Shown piece by piece: positions 35,570 through 48,173 of a DNA stretch of 64,000 nt; position 1 is the stretch's first letter, and each line of letters opens with the position of its first letter. The DNA comes from Emergomyces orientalis (lineage: Eukaryota; Ascomycota; Eurotiomycetes; Onygenales; Ajellomycetaceae), in the NCBI GenBank assembly GCA_002110485.1, contig MOWL01000088.1, forward strand, positions 558,001-622,000. The letters are read 5' to 3'. Below the pieces are notes generated by a model. It was not told the DNA's origin. It searched no databases and saw only the letters and a program-made list of their open reading frames with translations. Position numbers and translations under genes: made by a program.

Positions 35570-38070
35570 AAATGCGTACTTATTTCGGCGTCCAGAACCA
35601 TCGTTTCCAATGGCATGTTCTATTTTTATTAACCCAAAACAAGAAGTTCCGATGACCTGGTCTGTTTATTAGCTCCCCATGTCGCTTTGTTAACGACTTC
35701 TTCTATGTTTATTCCTTGTTCTTTTCTTCCTTTACGGAAGAAGCTAACATGCTCCCCCCCTCCCCTCGGGGCTTTTTTGTCTCCCTACTCCTTCTCTCCA
35801 TAAATTTACCCTGAGGAGCAGCGCGATCCAATGAATTACAGGCCTCATCACCAATGATATCTTATTCCGGTTTTCTTTTCATCTTTTTCTCCTATTCATT
35901 CCTCGCTGCTTGAACTTTCATGTTTTTTCCTGCATAATGTACATGGATGTGTCTTATGACATTGGGCTACTTTAGAAAGAAAAAAATAATTCTGGTAAAG
36001 GGGGGAAATGGGAAATGTCGAGAGAAAAAAAGATGGCACCAGGACGAAAATTGACTTAGAATGAGAAAATTAAATAAAATTACTATATATTTCGAAACAA
36101 TCCCCAAGCGGTCCAATATAATAATAATTACCCTGCGCAGCTGGCTCATGAAGGGAGCGAGGGCCAGAGAGGGCGGACGCGGTTCATGGGGGTGGACGGC
36201 GGAGAGGAGCGGAGAGGAGCGGAGCGGCAAATAGGCCTTCCCTTCCTAACAAACATGCGGAACGAAAGGGGTTAGGAAAAGATATAATCCTACTACATGA
36301 TGCAAGCTTGGACCAGAGGTGTCTCTTCCGAGTCTTCCCGTTACTTAAGGTCACGGCCCTAAAAAAACTTTTTAACGTGCTGGGCTATTCCAAGGTCATT
36401 TGCCCGTCCAGAGGTGAAAGGAGGAGAGGTCGGCAGTTTACCCCTGTCACCGAGTTTGGCTCATCTGAAACTTCCGGCCCGATCCCGACATTTGCCCATC
36501 ACAAACACACACTCCTGCTGATGAGGCAATAATCATGGACTGGAACCAAGAGATCCGATCTCCTAAGCGCTAATATAGAGACCATTGCAGATTTCTTGCT
36601 ATTGCTCAGATTCTACCAAGTCCACTATCCTGTTGCTGTACCTGCCAATCTTATGGAGCATTATAGCCTCGCCCACATCAGATCAACCTCAGCGCACTCG
36701 GGTGCTATACGGCGGGGGACTTGGTGTGATAGCCAAATGCATGAACGCCGCTGGCATCAAATGTCGACACCCCCTTTTATCCTTAACCTTTCTTATGCTC
36801 CAGTCTCCCAAGTAATTGACTCCTGCCTTTCGTCGTTGACTCTGCGTGTCGAAATATATATCACCAAACACCGCGTCCTAACTGAGGCCCCCAATCCCAA
36901 TCGGGGAAGCCCTACCGGGTGTCCGCCCTATACATTGAGGAACCGATGCACAGCAGCTTCTTGTTGCTGAACGAAACAGGCTTCCAATGCGTCATTGCCA
37001 TCCAAGTATAACCACCACCGCCGAATTATTAGGCTCTTAATGTTACACGGCACCGAGGGGGCCAGGTGGAACGAGCTTTCGAATCAGAGGAACCCTTGTA
37101 TGTTTTTGTGTTGTCGCAATTTTGTGGGCAGTACAAGCACTACATTTTGCCCTGGCCTTTTGGTAACAGAAATGACTGAGCGACATCGCTGAACCCTATC
37201 TGCGTGATTGTGTCGGAACATTCCGAACAACAGCCGCAAGAGCTGCACTCCGTCGGGCTCTGGTTGTAACGGAGCAGAATGCCCACATTCGACTGGCGAT
37301 TCACATTTTCAGTCTGCACTTTGGGGTTATTTTGCTGGACTATACAACACGGGACCCACAGGGCGCAGTTACCGCGAAAGGATCAGTAGCGCACTTAACA
37401 TCAAGCACTTCGCTGGTGGAAAGGGGCCAATCCTTTGCCCTTTATTGTTCCAGGAATGCGCTAGAGACAGACCAGAGAAGCACTCCATGCGATCGACATT
37501 CTTCATGGATGCGTTTACTAGGAGAACTGCATTGCTATTACCACTCTAACTACTTTCTTTTAAAAATGCAGTTTGAGTTGTGATTGGGTAGAGTATGGGC
37601 CTGTCTTGTACAGGCAAACAGCAAAGAGTGGGAAAGATATGGTTAACCACGGCCAACATTGTGCTTTCACTCAGGAACCGAGATAAACGCACTCCAGGCA
37701 CGAAAACCGCCATGGGATGGGGAGCCAGCCACGGCATCCCGGCTGATGCGCCTCGTCTGTTGGTAAGGGAGGACGCGCTGGGCCGACAGAAACAGGAGCA
37801 AGCATAAAAGGCTCACCCGTTTTCTTCATGTCAGCCACCACAGGGATGGAACTCGCCAGCCCTTTCTCTTTGGTTACCGAAGGTATGGGAGGATAGGTAG
37901 GAGTCTGATCAAACGGGAAGCCAGCTGGTGTCTGTGGAATTATGTAGGCATTAACGGTGATCATATAGGCTGAGGGGATGCTCGACACCCTACAGCGTAC
38001 TCCAGCGAGGGAAAAAATCGCGAGTCCAACTAATTCTTCCAGATTTCCATTCGGATATCATACTCCCAGC

Positions 38071-38100
38071 TATTATTATTATTATTATTACCACCACCAC
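38071..38100. repeat. ATT/CCA microsatellite
   Basis: About seven ATT units run directly into three CCA units. It lies 8 bases left of the inverted-repeat element. Confidence 0.9.
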
Positions 38101-38108
38101 AACCGCTG

Positions 38109-38379
38109 TACGGAGGTGTGGAACATTAGTCCTTGCACACGCTAGAAATTTAAACGGTAATGCAGTTACATAACCTCTCTAAGCAGGTTAGTGATGATTT
38201 AAGGCCTATTAATACCTATCACGCCTATAGTGGATTCAGCCAGACACTAATATATACCTATCTCATATGCTCTGAGACCCCAAACATTGAGCATCCGGGC
38301 CGGAGTTATTTGTCACCGGTACTTATATTTCAATATATATTTCTAGCGTGTGCAAGGACTTTTGTTCCACACCTCCATA
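38109..38379. mobile_element. MITE-like element with TA-flanked terminal inverted repeats (Tc1/mariner style)
   Basis: Two 41-base ends (38109-38149 and 38339-38379) are inverted copies differing at about three positions; the shared core is gtccttgcacacgctagaaa on one side and its complement on the other. Both ends begin with TA, consistent with a TA target-site duplication. Total length is 271 bases with no transposase, so it would be a non-autonomous element. The ends also carry ggaggtgtggaac. The TIR sequence is not one I can name. Confidence 0.7.
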
Positions 38380-40359
38380 GTTTGGCCACAATAATAGGCG
38401 TCATGTGGCTCTGGGATGCCAGGTCTGAAGTGGGGCAGATTATGGTTTTTGGTAATTCCGTCCTGCAAGATCGGTATACCTTGTCCTGGAAAGTCTTAAA
38501 AGCAACAAGGTTCCATTTCCCCCACGATCTTTGACCACTCGCATTTGCAGGGTTCCTGAGTGCATGTAAAGAGTTCCAACGGTAGCAGATAAGAGCGCGA
38601 CAAGCCGTGCGACCAAGCTCAGAAGGTTTAGTATACCATTTTTAGGATTTCGAGCATCAGAAATCGTTCAATGAACCAAGTCCAAATAGATAGCCAATTC
38701 TTCGCGGTACAGACTCAGCACTAGCTACTCGTTCAGACTTTTGACCCAACTCATCCCTCAGATTGTAACTCGATGGACTGCTGGGATTTACAGTAGCGCC
38801 ACAGGAGGGGTCAAACATTATTGAGAACGCAAATGTTGAAGTTCTCTCACTGAAAATGGAGGATGACGACTAAATGGAAGCATAGAATAAGAAATAGCTA
38901 GTCTGGTATTCGCCATCGCTTCCGCATTCGTTCAAAACTTTTGCTAGGATGGGTATTTCACATGCCTTTAAAGGCCTGCCCAACCCATTTAGGTGTTTAT
39001 AAAACTTATAAAAACTACCCAGGTAGCAAGACTTCTTGAATGCCCTGCCTGATTTTCAGCACGTTTACGAATCCTTCAGGAGGCAGACAAGGCGGCGTTA
39101 GCTTGGACACCACCTTCGACACTGGCATGACGCCTGCATTCGCTGCGTACGCGTCAGAGCGCTTCGAAGCGTAGAAAAAACTCGGAAGTGATGTTTCACT
39201 TATCAAGATCACTAAAGGGATGGAGTCAGAAACAAGGACATAAAATACGGTTGCGATGGTGGACGATGAGTGGCCAGCCAGATCCAGCCATCCCGCCAAG
39301 TTGGCCCAACTTTCACGCTCTATCGGGGAGTGCACAGTGGTTCACGTTGTTCTATCTCTATCCATGACGGGAAATCTAGAGCTGTATATCGGGTCGAGAG
39401 CAGCGGGGGTGTACCTATTACGTGCATCTTGAGGATGGCGGAGGAAATCTTACACTGCATCAACGCTCATGCCGCTCTTTTGTTTCCTCTGTCTAGATCT
39501 TGTCTATCCCGACGAATTCCGTGCAATCTCACGCCTTGGTACCCATGCCAGCATTTTCGGCGGCAAGCACGTGGAATAATACATTTCTCGCGGCGCCACA
39601 GTCCTCACCGTTTCTACTCACTCATCCGGTAACAGGTTGATGGCGCGTGGGTATAGTGGAGAAAGAGTTCAAGACGTGATGCATCTTGAGGCGGTTATTA
39701 TTATTGCAATGACAACCAATTCCGTGCCATCTGTTGGAACTTTCGTTTTTATACCTGGAAGCTATATCTGTGCTGTTTTTGGTGGGTATGGCATTTCAAC
39801 GCCTGTTGTTATTTTGTATCCTGGTTCTTTTACTTGTTTAAATAGACCAGCACTCTATTAAATTTTGTGAGACTTGGGAATCGCTTTTGGTATTACTTTC
39901 ACATTCAGGAATGGCCGGCAATAGGCACATATGCACAATTCAACTCGTTCTCTGGAAGAGTATTAGAGTGAGACAAGATCACACGAATTGTCTCTAGATA
40001 TCCTAGGAACGATTGTCCATAGTTTCAGAAAGCCATACCATCATCGATCGGGATGGGCAAAACCGACAAAAGACGGGTTGTGTGCCGCCATGTAACTGGA
40101 TCAGGTACGATATTATGCTTTTCCGAAGAGGATGCTGTTATATTCAAGGTGGATTTGCTTCCAGTTCTCCCCTTCAAAACATGCAATTAAATTAAAAATT
40201 ATCCAAAACGAAAAAAAATATTAATTCCACCCTAAAACTGGCAGAATGTTTGATTGAAACAGAAATGTGTGCAAAAAGAAGGGGTAAAGTCGCCGCGAAC
40301 TGTAGTGTAGGAAAATTGAACCACACACACACATGCTTATGATATGTATACAATCATGC

Positions 40360-41537
40360 CTAATAATCATAGCGGTAGCAGAAAGGTACTCCACCAATAG
40401 TCGCTCCGCCTAGGGTGTCTAAGATTTGGCGGACCCTAACATCGGGCCTAATGCCACCCATTGAGAGAACAGTGTCTAGGGTCAGTGGCCTCCCGCCGGC
40501 CTCCCGGCCTTCGATTGTGGTCCAGCGGCGTTGGGCCTCGTTCTGCCAAACCCGGAAATTCCTGTCAATGAATGCATGGTGCATGTAGAAGATGGGGTCG
40601 CTGGGGCTAGCGGCGACATCCATCATGACGCTACCAATACCATTATGGCCATAACCGTGGGGTCTATTAAATTCGTAAACTTATATTAGCATCTATGGAA
40701 TCCCATTGAATTGTTATTTGGAAGAGCATGCAAAAAAGGATCTCACCCATATTCCGCGCAGTTATGCATCTCGGGATAAGTGTTTCGTCGGTTGCATGCA
40801 ATCACGAAATCATTGTTGCAATTCGCTGTCTGTTCCTCGTTGACAGCACGTGCGAGGCAGTGGGGTCGGTTTGACATGCCCGGACCGATATTGCAAGTAA
40901 TTCCAGCAAACGCGCCATCCGTGATGCAGACGCCTTGTCCATTGCGAGGAGCTGGAAGAGAACCGAAGTAGTCGCGGGTGAACAAAGGTGCCTGGGCAAA
41001 TCTACCGGCATCCTTGGTCTCGTCCCACCAGGGAAAAGCTCTATCAAAACTGCACTCATCCCTCAGAACCTGCTCGAAAGTCCACACGAAGTAACGGTGC
41101 CAGACAAGGAACTTGTCATTCTGGTGGATCTCACTGAGCTTTTGCTGATGCAGGCGGGCAAAATCCTCGTAGCGATTCGTTGCATATTGGAAGTTACCAG
41201 AAGGCGGTCGGTCGATTAAGCATCTGACAGCCCTTACATATGCCAATCTATCGCTGTGTGAGTAGCGGCGCCACTCGATACGCATATGAGTCCTGCCGAC
41301 GCATGCTGCGCCAAATGTTGAGAAGGTTGGCTCGTTTGGCTCGGGCTTTAGCTTCGGGTTTTTTGGAGCATGGAACAGTTTCCCGGTGAGATCTTTGCCC
41401 TGCTTCGCATCATCGAGAGAGATAGTATTGAATTTGCCGAACGAAGCGAGGGGCAAGTTAGGGCTTAGATTGGCCATTATCTCCTTCACTGACGCGGAAG
41501 CCAGTGAGGCGCCGACAAGAAAGAGTGTCCACCGCAT
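40360..41537 (-). CDS. Secreted tyrosinase (type-3 dicopper monooxygenase)
   Basis: Two exons on the minus strand, 40747-41537 and 40360-40663, give 364 residues. A hydrophobic signal peptide (MRWTLFLVGASLASA) marks it as secreted. The CuA site is carried by FARLHQQ, SEIHQN and LVWHRYFVW (His ~130, 138, 147), followed by the family landmark PWWDETKDAGRF. The CuB site is in MHNC, PHGYGHNGIG and DPIFYMHHAFIDRNFRVW (His ~258, 266, 270, 292/293), with the intron just before PHGYGH. The protein is short and lacks the C-terminal lid of mushroom-type tyrosinases, as in small secreted ascomycete members. It would hydroxylate or oxidise phenols to quinones, in melanin-type browning or crosslinking; the substrate is unknown. 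It sits alone between two gene-poor blocks with no pigment-pathway neighbour. The ATG at 41537 is preferred because it starts the signal peptide. Confidence 0.95.
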
Positions 41538-44500
41538 GGTGTGTGAGTGACGGTGGGTGTATATGTGGAAAAGGATCAAACGAGTGACTGGGTTAAAGAA
41601 TGAATTATCCGAAGAAAAAATTTTTACATTTAATCCGGGGGGGATTCCATCACTATTTCAAGGACTATGGGTGTCTGCCTTTCCAGAGTGGGTTTGCGCC
41701 CAAGCAATCGAGGAACTTTGGCTCCCCAAGCGACTCCATGCATGTCTTACTCTGTGTAGTTGATAGCGTCCTTTGCGATGCTGCTAAACTAGGGCCTTGT
41801 TCTGGAGGCTCTGTATGGGTGGAGCCTGGCACTATTTCCACCGTGGCTGGCACTGAGTTTTGTGGGCATGGCTCCTAGCTTAGCAATTGGCGAGTGTACC
41901 AAGGTGAGGAGTACTGGTTAGAACCCGTGGCTGTTTCCAGCAGAAAGGCTTTCAGAATCGAATTGAAACCAAGCAAGGAGAACACAAAGTCTCAATTTGC
42001 ATTATAATAATAGACCCTGTTGAACAATGATTCACCACTTTTCTTGTATGACAACAGGATACACTAATATTGATTCACATTAGCGTCCTTTGCAAGAAAG
42101 GCTTATCCAGGGAATGTGTGCGGGTTTCCTGGTTCTTGGCCACGAGACTGCGACCGCATCTGCGAGCTCTCCAATAACAAACGGCTGCTTTCACAACGAA
42201 AGTCTGGCAGACGGCCCCAAATTTTGAGGCGTTCATAAACCGACGCTAGCAACTGTCAAGGAATTCAGATTCGAAGCCAACAACCGAAAATGGGATGAAT
42301 TCATACCCGTCCTGCAGATGTCTTCAGAGGCAACTTTGCAATTGTTGGCTGTCTCCAAAGTATCACTGTGCTGAACCCAATCGATGCAAGGACTCATAAT
42401 TGCTCCTTAATCCGCTTTTTTATTATTATTATTTTAACGTAATCTAACATGGCTGGTTGCGGAGTGGGGGTTCTTGATTCCTTGATGTTTTGAGGGGCTC
42501 CTTGAAGTATTTTTCGAAGTCAAGTGACTGAAAATATCCTGTCAGTCTCAAACTACCAAAAAATTGAAATAAAAAATAAAAAATAAAAAGTAAAAGACGA
42601 CCCCCCCCTGTTCTTCTGTGGGTATTCCTCCGTGGGAGAAGTCCAACTCCAAGTTTGTTGTTGGAGGCTGTGATATCCGTACCATGTGTTCATTATTGTC
42701 TCGGATATCAAGGATCAACCAGGTCAAATATCCACCCTTGATTCGTGACCCGAGCACAGTGGCTGCTGGCCGGCTGCAAAGGAATACGGCAGTGGAGCAA
42801 ATCGCCTGGTTCCCAAGCCTAGAACATGGGAATTTTTAAAATTGAATCGAGCGTTAGTTTGTGCTTGGGTGAGATCGTGGCCTCACTGGAGTGATGGGAA
42901 GACCATGTTGGATGCCGACGCGCTAATTTCCGGTGGGGGATTCGCCACAGAAAAAAAAGTGTTAGGGTTAGGAACGCTGGGGCTGAATTATCGTGGTATG
43001 AGTAAGCGCTCCTGGCACTCAATACTGCATATTTAATGGCTCCCAATAAATTCCCGCTCCATGAGAAGATACCATTAAGATTGTTCTTTAGTCGTTGCAA
43101 GATATCAGTACAGATTACCTAGGTTAAGTTCAGCAACAACCATGCCTAAGGTGTACAGTGAGTTGCTCAGAGGCCAAGATTATAATTTTGTACCCCGTAA
43201 AATGAAGAGGATAATGGAATGGCGCTGGGCGCCACTTTTCCTAAGCAAGGTTGCATGGAGGCTACGTTCCCAAGGGAGTGAATCCTGCGTCATGCCTTGG
43301 CATCCGGATGAAATAGTAAAGAGGAGCTGAGTGCAATTTGTCCGAAAACCTCCCCAGCAGGTTAGGTTAGGTGCTCTAATTCTCCCCTAAAAAATAGTTA
43401 TGTATTATTGATAAGATCATTGCATACTCCGTAAATTCAGATAAAAAATACCTGATATTGAATGTTCTTTTGATTCTGCTAGAAATTCAACACAACGTCA
43501 GATATGAGTATTTACATGAAAGATATTAGTATACTCTCGTCCAGAGAATACTCTTATATACAGAGTATATTTTAAAAAGAACGGAGTTTACTTTATTATC
43601 CGATGCCCTGTTTGAAAAGAAGTCGAATACGACAACGGCACGATGCGGCACATTTTGGCGAGAGTGAGAAAAAGGGCCGAAATTTAGTGTTTGGCTTTTT
43701 ATTTTTATTTTTATTTTTTTGATTTATGCAGGAATGATATCATAGCTGGTTGGCCTTCCTTGTTTCTCCCATCCCCATCGCATGCCTTGCCTTGCATCAA
43801 AACCCCACACAGTGCGTCACCAGCCAGGAAATATGCGGTCTGGAAAAGAAAAATGCAGTTGCAGGATTGTCAAAATTGAAGTATTACTCTTTCCGCCAGC
43901 TCATGTTCCGCGAAATATGTATACTGCTCAACGTCATTGAATTTTAAAGACGTATATTTGTGTCCAACCGTTGCCGTTCCTGAAAAACGTTTATTACGAT
44001 TCAACTTACAAATTCCGTACTCTCAGAATGAAAACCGAGGAAACTTTAGAAATCTTTGAATTATATCTAGATATATTTTTTTCGAACGAGACTCTTATCC
44101 TTATTCTTCAATTAGCTCACGGGGTACAGGACATCTCATAAGAAATGATTTCTGATCTGTGAAAATTCATTTAAAAAGCGCGATAAAAATCAGTGCATCG
44201 ATCTTTTTACTTGGTCTTGTTTTCGAGGAAGATATTCATCCCAATACTTTGCAAAGCACGCGCATGCGCGCTGAAGTCCGTTAATTATTACCTGGGGTAG
44301 CGCATATTAATTCTAGTTTTAGTATTGTTCACTCACGAGGTGTAAGATTAGAACATTGCTTCGGTCCTCTTCGTTGAATCACGAACAAGTAATTTTCTCC
44401 TCATACTTGCTTTTCTTCTCGTAAACTGTGGCTCCTATCTATTTTCCGAACCCATCACTAGTTTACGTCTGATCCACGCCCGAGTACGGAAGTAGCTGTT

Positions 44501-46224
44501 AAAAAAGTTTCCATTCACAATAAGAATTTAAGCTGAAATACTGTTACAGCTTCAAGTATCTTCATTTTCAAGACATCTTAAGATTTGAGACTAGCTTTAG
44601 TCAAGCTTTAGTTGTCTCATTCAGACATCACAGGCATCAACTCCTCTTGAAGTTCCCCAGAAGCCAATCCGACTTTTGTTAAGAGATGGACCGGAGATAC
44701 TTGATGCCGGTAACAGGTTTACATGTTAAATTCTTGGTGAGTCAACACTCCACATACGCGGATATTATAATCTGTATAGTGTCTAACTAATGCCTAACAT
44801 TCTTATTAATCTTTAGCCGCACCGCTAACAAGTGCACAATGACCTCAGAAGCATTGCTAACCTTGACTAGGCATCCTCGCCATCAGGGTTGGGAAATCCA
44901 TCATCCTCATGGCCAGGGAGAACACGTTGTAATTAGCCAGAGTTACATTCATATTCTTTTGCAAATACATATCCCATGAAGGGGCAGTCAGCCCAAAACC
45001 TTCAGCCCCAAGGAACATCAGCATTGAAGCTGGGAAGAAGGAACCCAATCCAATGACCCCCAACCGAAAAGAATAAAATAAAGAAAGAAACGAAAGGAAA
45101 GGAACGATAAAAGAAATAGAAAAGGTGAGGTGTAGAAGACGGGAAACAAAGAATTGAGGGAAGAGGGGGGAGAGGGGTGAGAGGGGTAAGAGATAGGAAA
45201 CTGCATTTGGTGGAACCTACACATGCAAGCATCAAAAATCGCGACGTTACCACCTGCCATTGGCCCAGAGAGCTTGGAACTGGCACAGACAGAGCAGTGG
45301 AAAACTCAGCACCAGGTGTAGAAGCCATTTAAACTCTTCATAGATGGAAAATATCAGATGATGTCTGTTCTGAATATCGGCCTTCAAGGAAGACACTCGA
45401 GCCCAGCCACTGGTCTTCCTCCTATTGTTTAATAGTCCGTAGTCACACTACAGCGTCACACAGGCGATAAAAGATAGTCCTCCTTTCGAGATACCAGTGG
45501 GCATGTCTGCCTTACAATATAAAAATCTCGGCAGGCTAATCCGTAGCGTTTGGGCTGCTGTTGCAAATGCAAATCTCTGACCCTGTTAGCATCTCCAGGC
45601 AGACAATTGAAATTTCGAGTAGAGGGGAGGGGTTGAGAGCTAAGGGGTAAATGTCTTATATATTTTGGTGCTTGAATATGTGGGATTTTACCATAAAACC
45701 ACCAGATTTAGTTGAAAAGCATACTCAAAGCCGAAGATCAAACAAGGTATCAACCACAAATGAGGTCAGGTATCCGAAGAATTGGGATTGTGAGGACATG
45801 GCTCAGGGCGCCCCGGCTAAACCTCCACCTCAGGAACCCCATGGGGCTCTTCGCATAAGCTATGTACGGGTGTGATGGCTTCGTATAAGGCTTAGTATAC
45901 GTACGAGTATATGAATTTCATGACAAAATCTTGGAGTAGAGTTTCGAATAGGTATGTGGTAGTGTGAAGTGAGATTCGATTCGAGACATGCACACTACAT
46001 ACACCCGGGTTGCATTCTGAAAATGAAAGCCGAATAAAAATTTTATGTTGTAAACAGTCAACCTCGTTTGGACTGTGTGGAAATTTCGCTAATTGGGTTG
46101 TGCGGTAAGCCTTCCTTGTATGCTTCTCGCATGGACAGGGGAATTTTATTGTCCTAATTGAAGAACTGGTGCCCATCAACGTAGAAACCATCACAATGGC
46201 TCACGGTTCAACTCTACCATTGCC
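41538..46224. other. 4.7-kb gene-poor block
   Basis: It contains the tyrosinase promoter and otherwise no supported gene. Low-complexity stretches: A-rich 42563-42596, T-rich 43697-43719, purine-rich 45061-45190. A minus-strand segment at 44857-45330 looks partly protein-like but could not be joined into a gene. Confidence 0.5.
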
Positions 46225-46522
46225 ATGAATCTGTCCCTCCTTAATAACATCGCTGTGTCCGCCGTCTCCAGGCCCAACGGCGACCAACAGTATCGATATC
46301 TCTGAAACTGGAGTTGACAATCAAATGGGCCAAAAAATGGTGGAATAGCAGCTCCAGGGACGAGTGGTGAGGACCTTGATGGCCTGTTCTCTAGCCCACA
46401 TATCTGTTTCCTGGGATGACGATCTGCTTGATATGTTTACCCTGGTAACGGACAAACAGGTTTTCCATAAGTGGTGGGATGGGGCTCTTGGGTCCGGCTC
46501 GCAGCGGTTGAGATCACCGTGT
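46225..46522 (+). pseudogene. Relic of a PLL/HKWWDG-type beta-propeller lectin
   Basis: Two consecutive blade-like repeats can be read if frame is allowed to change. Blade 1: IAVSAVSRPNGDQ, then SIDIS, VDNQMGQK, a one-base shift, and WWNSSSRDEW followed by a stop. Blade 2: ISVSWDDDLLDMFTLVTDKQ and VFHKWWDG. The pattern SW/SR-x-(N/D)-D-IDVF-x-TDNQ-HKWWDG with a period near 47 residues is that of PLL-like or fucose-lectin-like propellers. At least two frameshifts and two or more stops break it, and no start or further blades are seen. Functional relatives bind sugars and are usually secreted. I call it decayed. An unrecognised intron could explain some but not all breaks. Confidence 0.55.
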
Positions 46523-48173
46523 AGTGTCTTAACCCTTACTATTTCCGCAGGTGTAACCGCATCGATCTTTTCGGCATGGGAGCTGAAAACTAGGCGTCTC
46601 ACAACTGATGGATAGATCGCGCTGGAGGGATGGCGGTGCCTTGGCGGTGTTTTCAATAAGGCTCAACTGACTTGCTATCCCTTGGTGTCTGGAGTAACAA
46701 CGCACACAATCGCGAATGGTGTGATGGAAGTTGATGGGGCCGATTAGCCACCCAAGTAGATGAATGTAGGCTTTGCCCTGGGCAGTCCTCCTTCTGCCTC
46801 CTGAGCTACCAACTGAATTGATACCTTTGCAAGAGTTTTTGGATACCCAAATGTCCCACAAATGAGGGAGACTTGGGCGGTACTGGGATATGGGATCGAC
46901 ACCGCGCCGTCGGCTGCATCCAGGGTAATGGAAGTTTCGATCCATTTTCCGTAGGAAGAACGATTAAGATAATATATGTATATTATCATAAATGGTGTGG
47001 GGGTCGGGAGGTCGTTTGAATCAATTGATGCCTGGCTAGGAAGTATTTGAGAAGTGTTTAGCACAACATGACATGATGGACTTGGGACTGGCGCTGAGAT
47101 AGCCTTTGGGAACTTGACCTTGCCTTTCAATTCTGGGGGACGTTAAAATAGTGCTGCGGTTTTCCTCCATGGACCCTCCCTACTTTTCAGCCCCTGTTGT
47201 CGTTTCCATTATTGAGCATGTTATTCCGGAACTTAGTTCGGGGACCTGACAACTCCTGGTCGGATATTGGACCTCTGTGATGAGCTGGTAGTGCTGCCGC
47301 ACATGATTTGATTGCCTTTTGGAACTTACCTAGTCTTGACATGACTAGCTATCAAGAATCGAGCGTAGTAAATCTAGAAAATTTCGGCTCTATGAAAGGA
47401 TGTGAAATGATAGATTCATCTGACGAAAATTTTCTCTTTGATATGTTCGCCCAGTTGGAGGACTGATATAATCAGAACTTTTGCAAAATTAAAGAAATCA
47501 CCCAAAACATAGGAGCACTTCATTCATAGGTATAGAGGATATGATAACTGTCCACTGTTTCTGGGCAGCATGTCGTCCTGTCAGCATGAATTAGTATCAA
47601 CACCGAGAGCTCGAATGTATTTCCCTGCGTTGTTTAACAGAGCAACACTATATGGCAACTTATTAATTGAACAGCAATGTTTAAAATGTAGACACCTAGT
47701 TTCCTTTAATTTTAATTTTGACTGATTTATCGAGGAGCCATCCCTGATGTCTCGAGTCCGAATGGTTGAAAAAAAAAAAAAAAGAACGGGGGGAAGTTGG
47801 AAGGGAACGAAGTTGAGTAATCAAGAACCGACGTCGCAGCATCCAAACCCATGACACTTATAATGGGAACTTCTCTTAAAGAACTTAGGCATTTCAATCT
47901 ATCTCACCTTAGAAAGGAGAAGCCAATAGATTTGTGCGAAAATACAATGGCAATATCAAGGATCGAAATCAAACAAATCCTTGAACAGAAAAGGGAAGGC
48001 AGCCCACAAGAACATAAAATATCGGGGAATCATATTCATTAAGAAAAGAATAGGAGAAATCAATTTTTTCCAAATAAGAAAACCAAAAACCCAAATGACA
48101 CAAAACGGGAATGGGATCATTATTATCATATCAGAGTCAACCAATAACATTACCCTTCTTTCAATTACATGTA
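46523..48173. other. Gene-poor block
   Basis: A 129-codon minus-strand frame at 46744-47130 has a protein-like stretch (WIETSITLDAADGAVSIPYP) but no domain or splice partner. An A15 run is at 47769-47783. No other gene supported. Confidence 0.45.

Larger units (their letters stand above)
35570..40359. other. 4.8-kb gene-poor block with a MITE
   Basis: After the eIF2-beta 3' UTR there is no supported gene. It holds a short GGAGAGGAGC duplication (36200-36225), an ATT/CCA microsatellite (38071-38100) and the inverted-repeat element at 38109-38379. Frames up to 120 codons are unsupported. The right end is 3' flank of the tyrosinase gene. Confidence 0.55.

Noticed and set aside
39270..39632. 120-codon plus-strand frame
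   Set aside because: No motif, no exon partner, and a long antisense frame over the same bases.
43361..43373. gttaggttaggt, also at about 22481-22493, resembling telomere repeats
   Set aside because: Only two units of TTAGG, not TTAGGG, at unrelated places; likely coincidence.
44857..45330. Minus-strand pieces that look partly protein-like (MASTPGAEFSTAL start; LTAPSWDMYLQKNM later)
   Set aside because: The two pieces cannot be joined in frame without stops, and the middle is a purine-rich low-complexity tract; perhaps a relic but not supportable.
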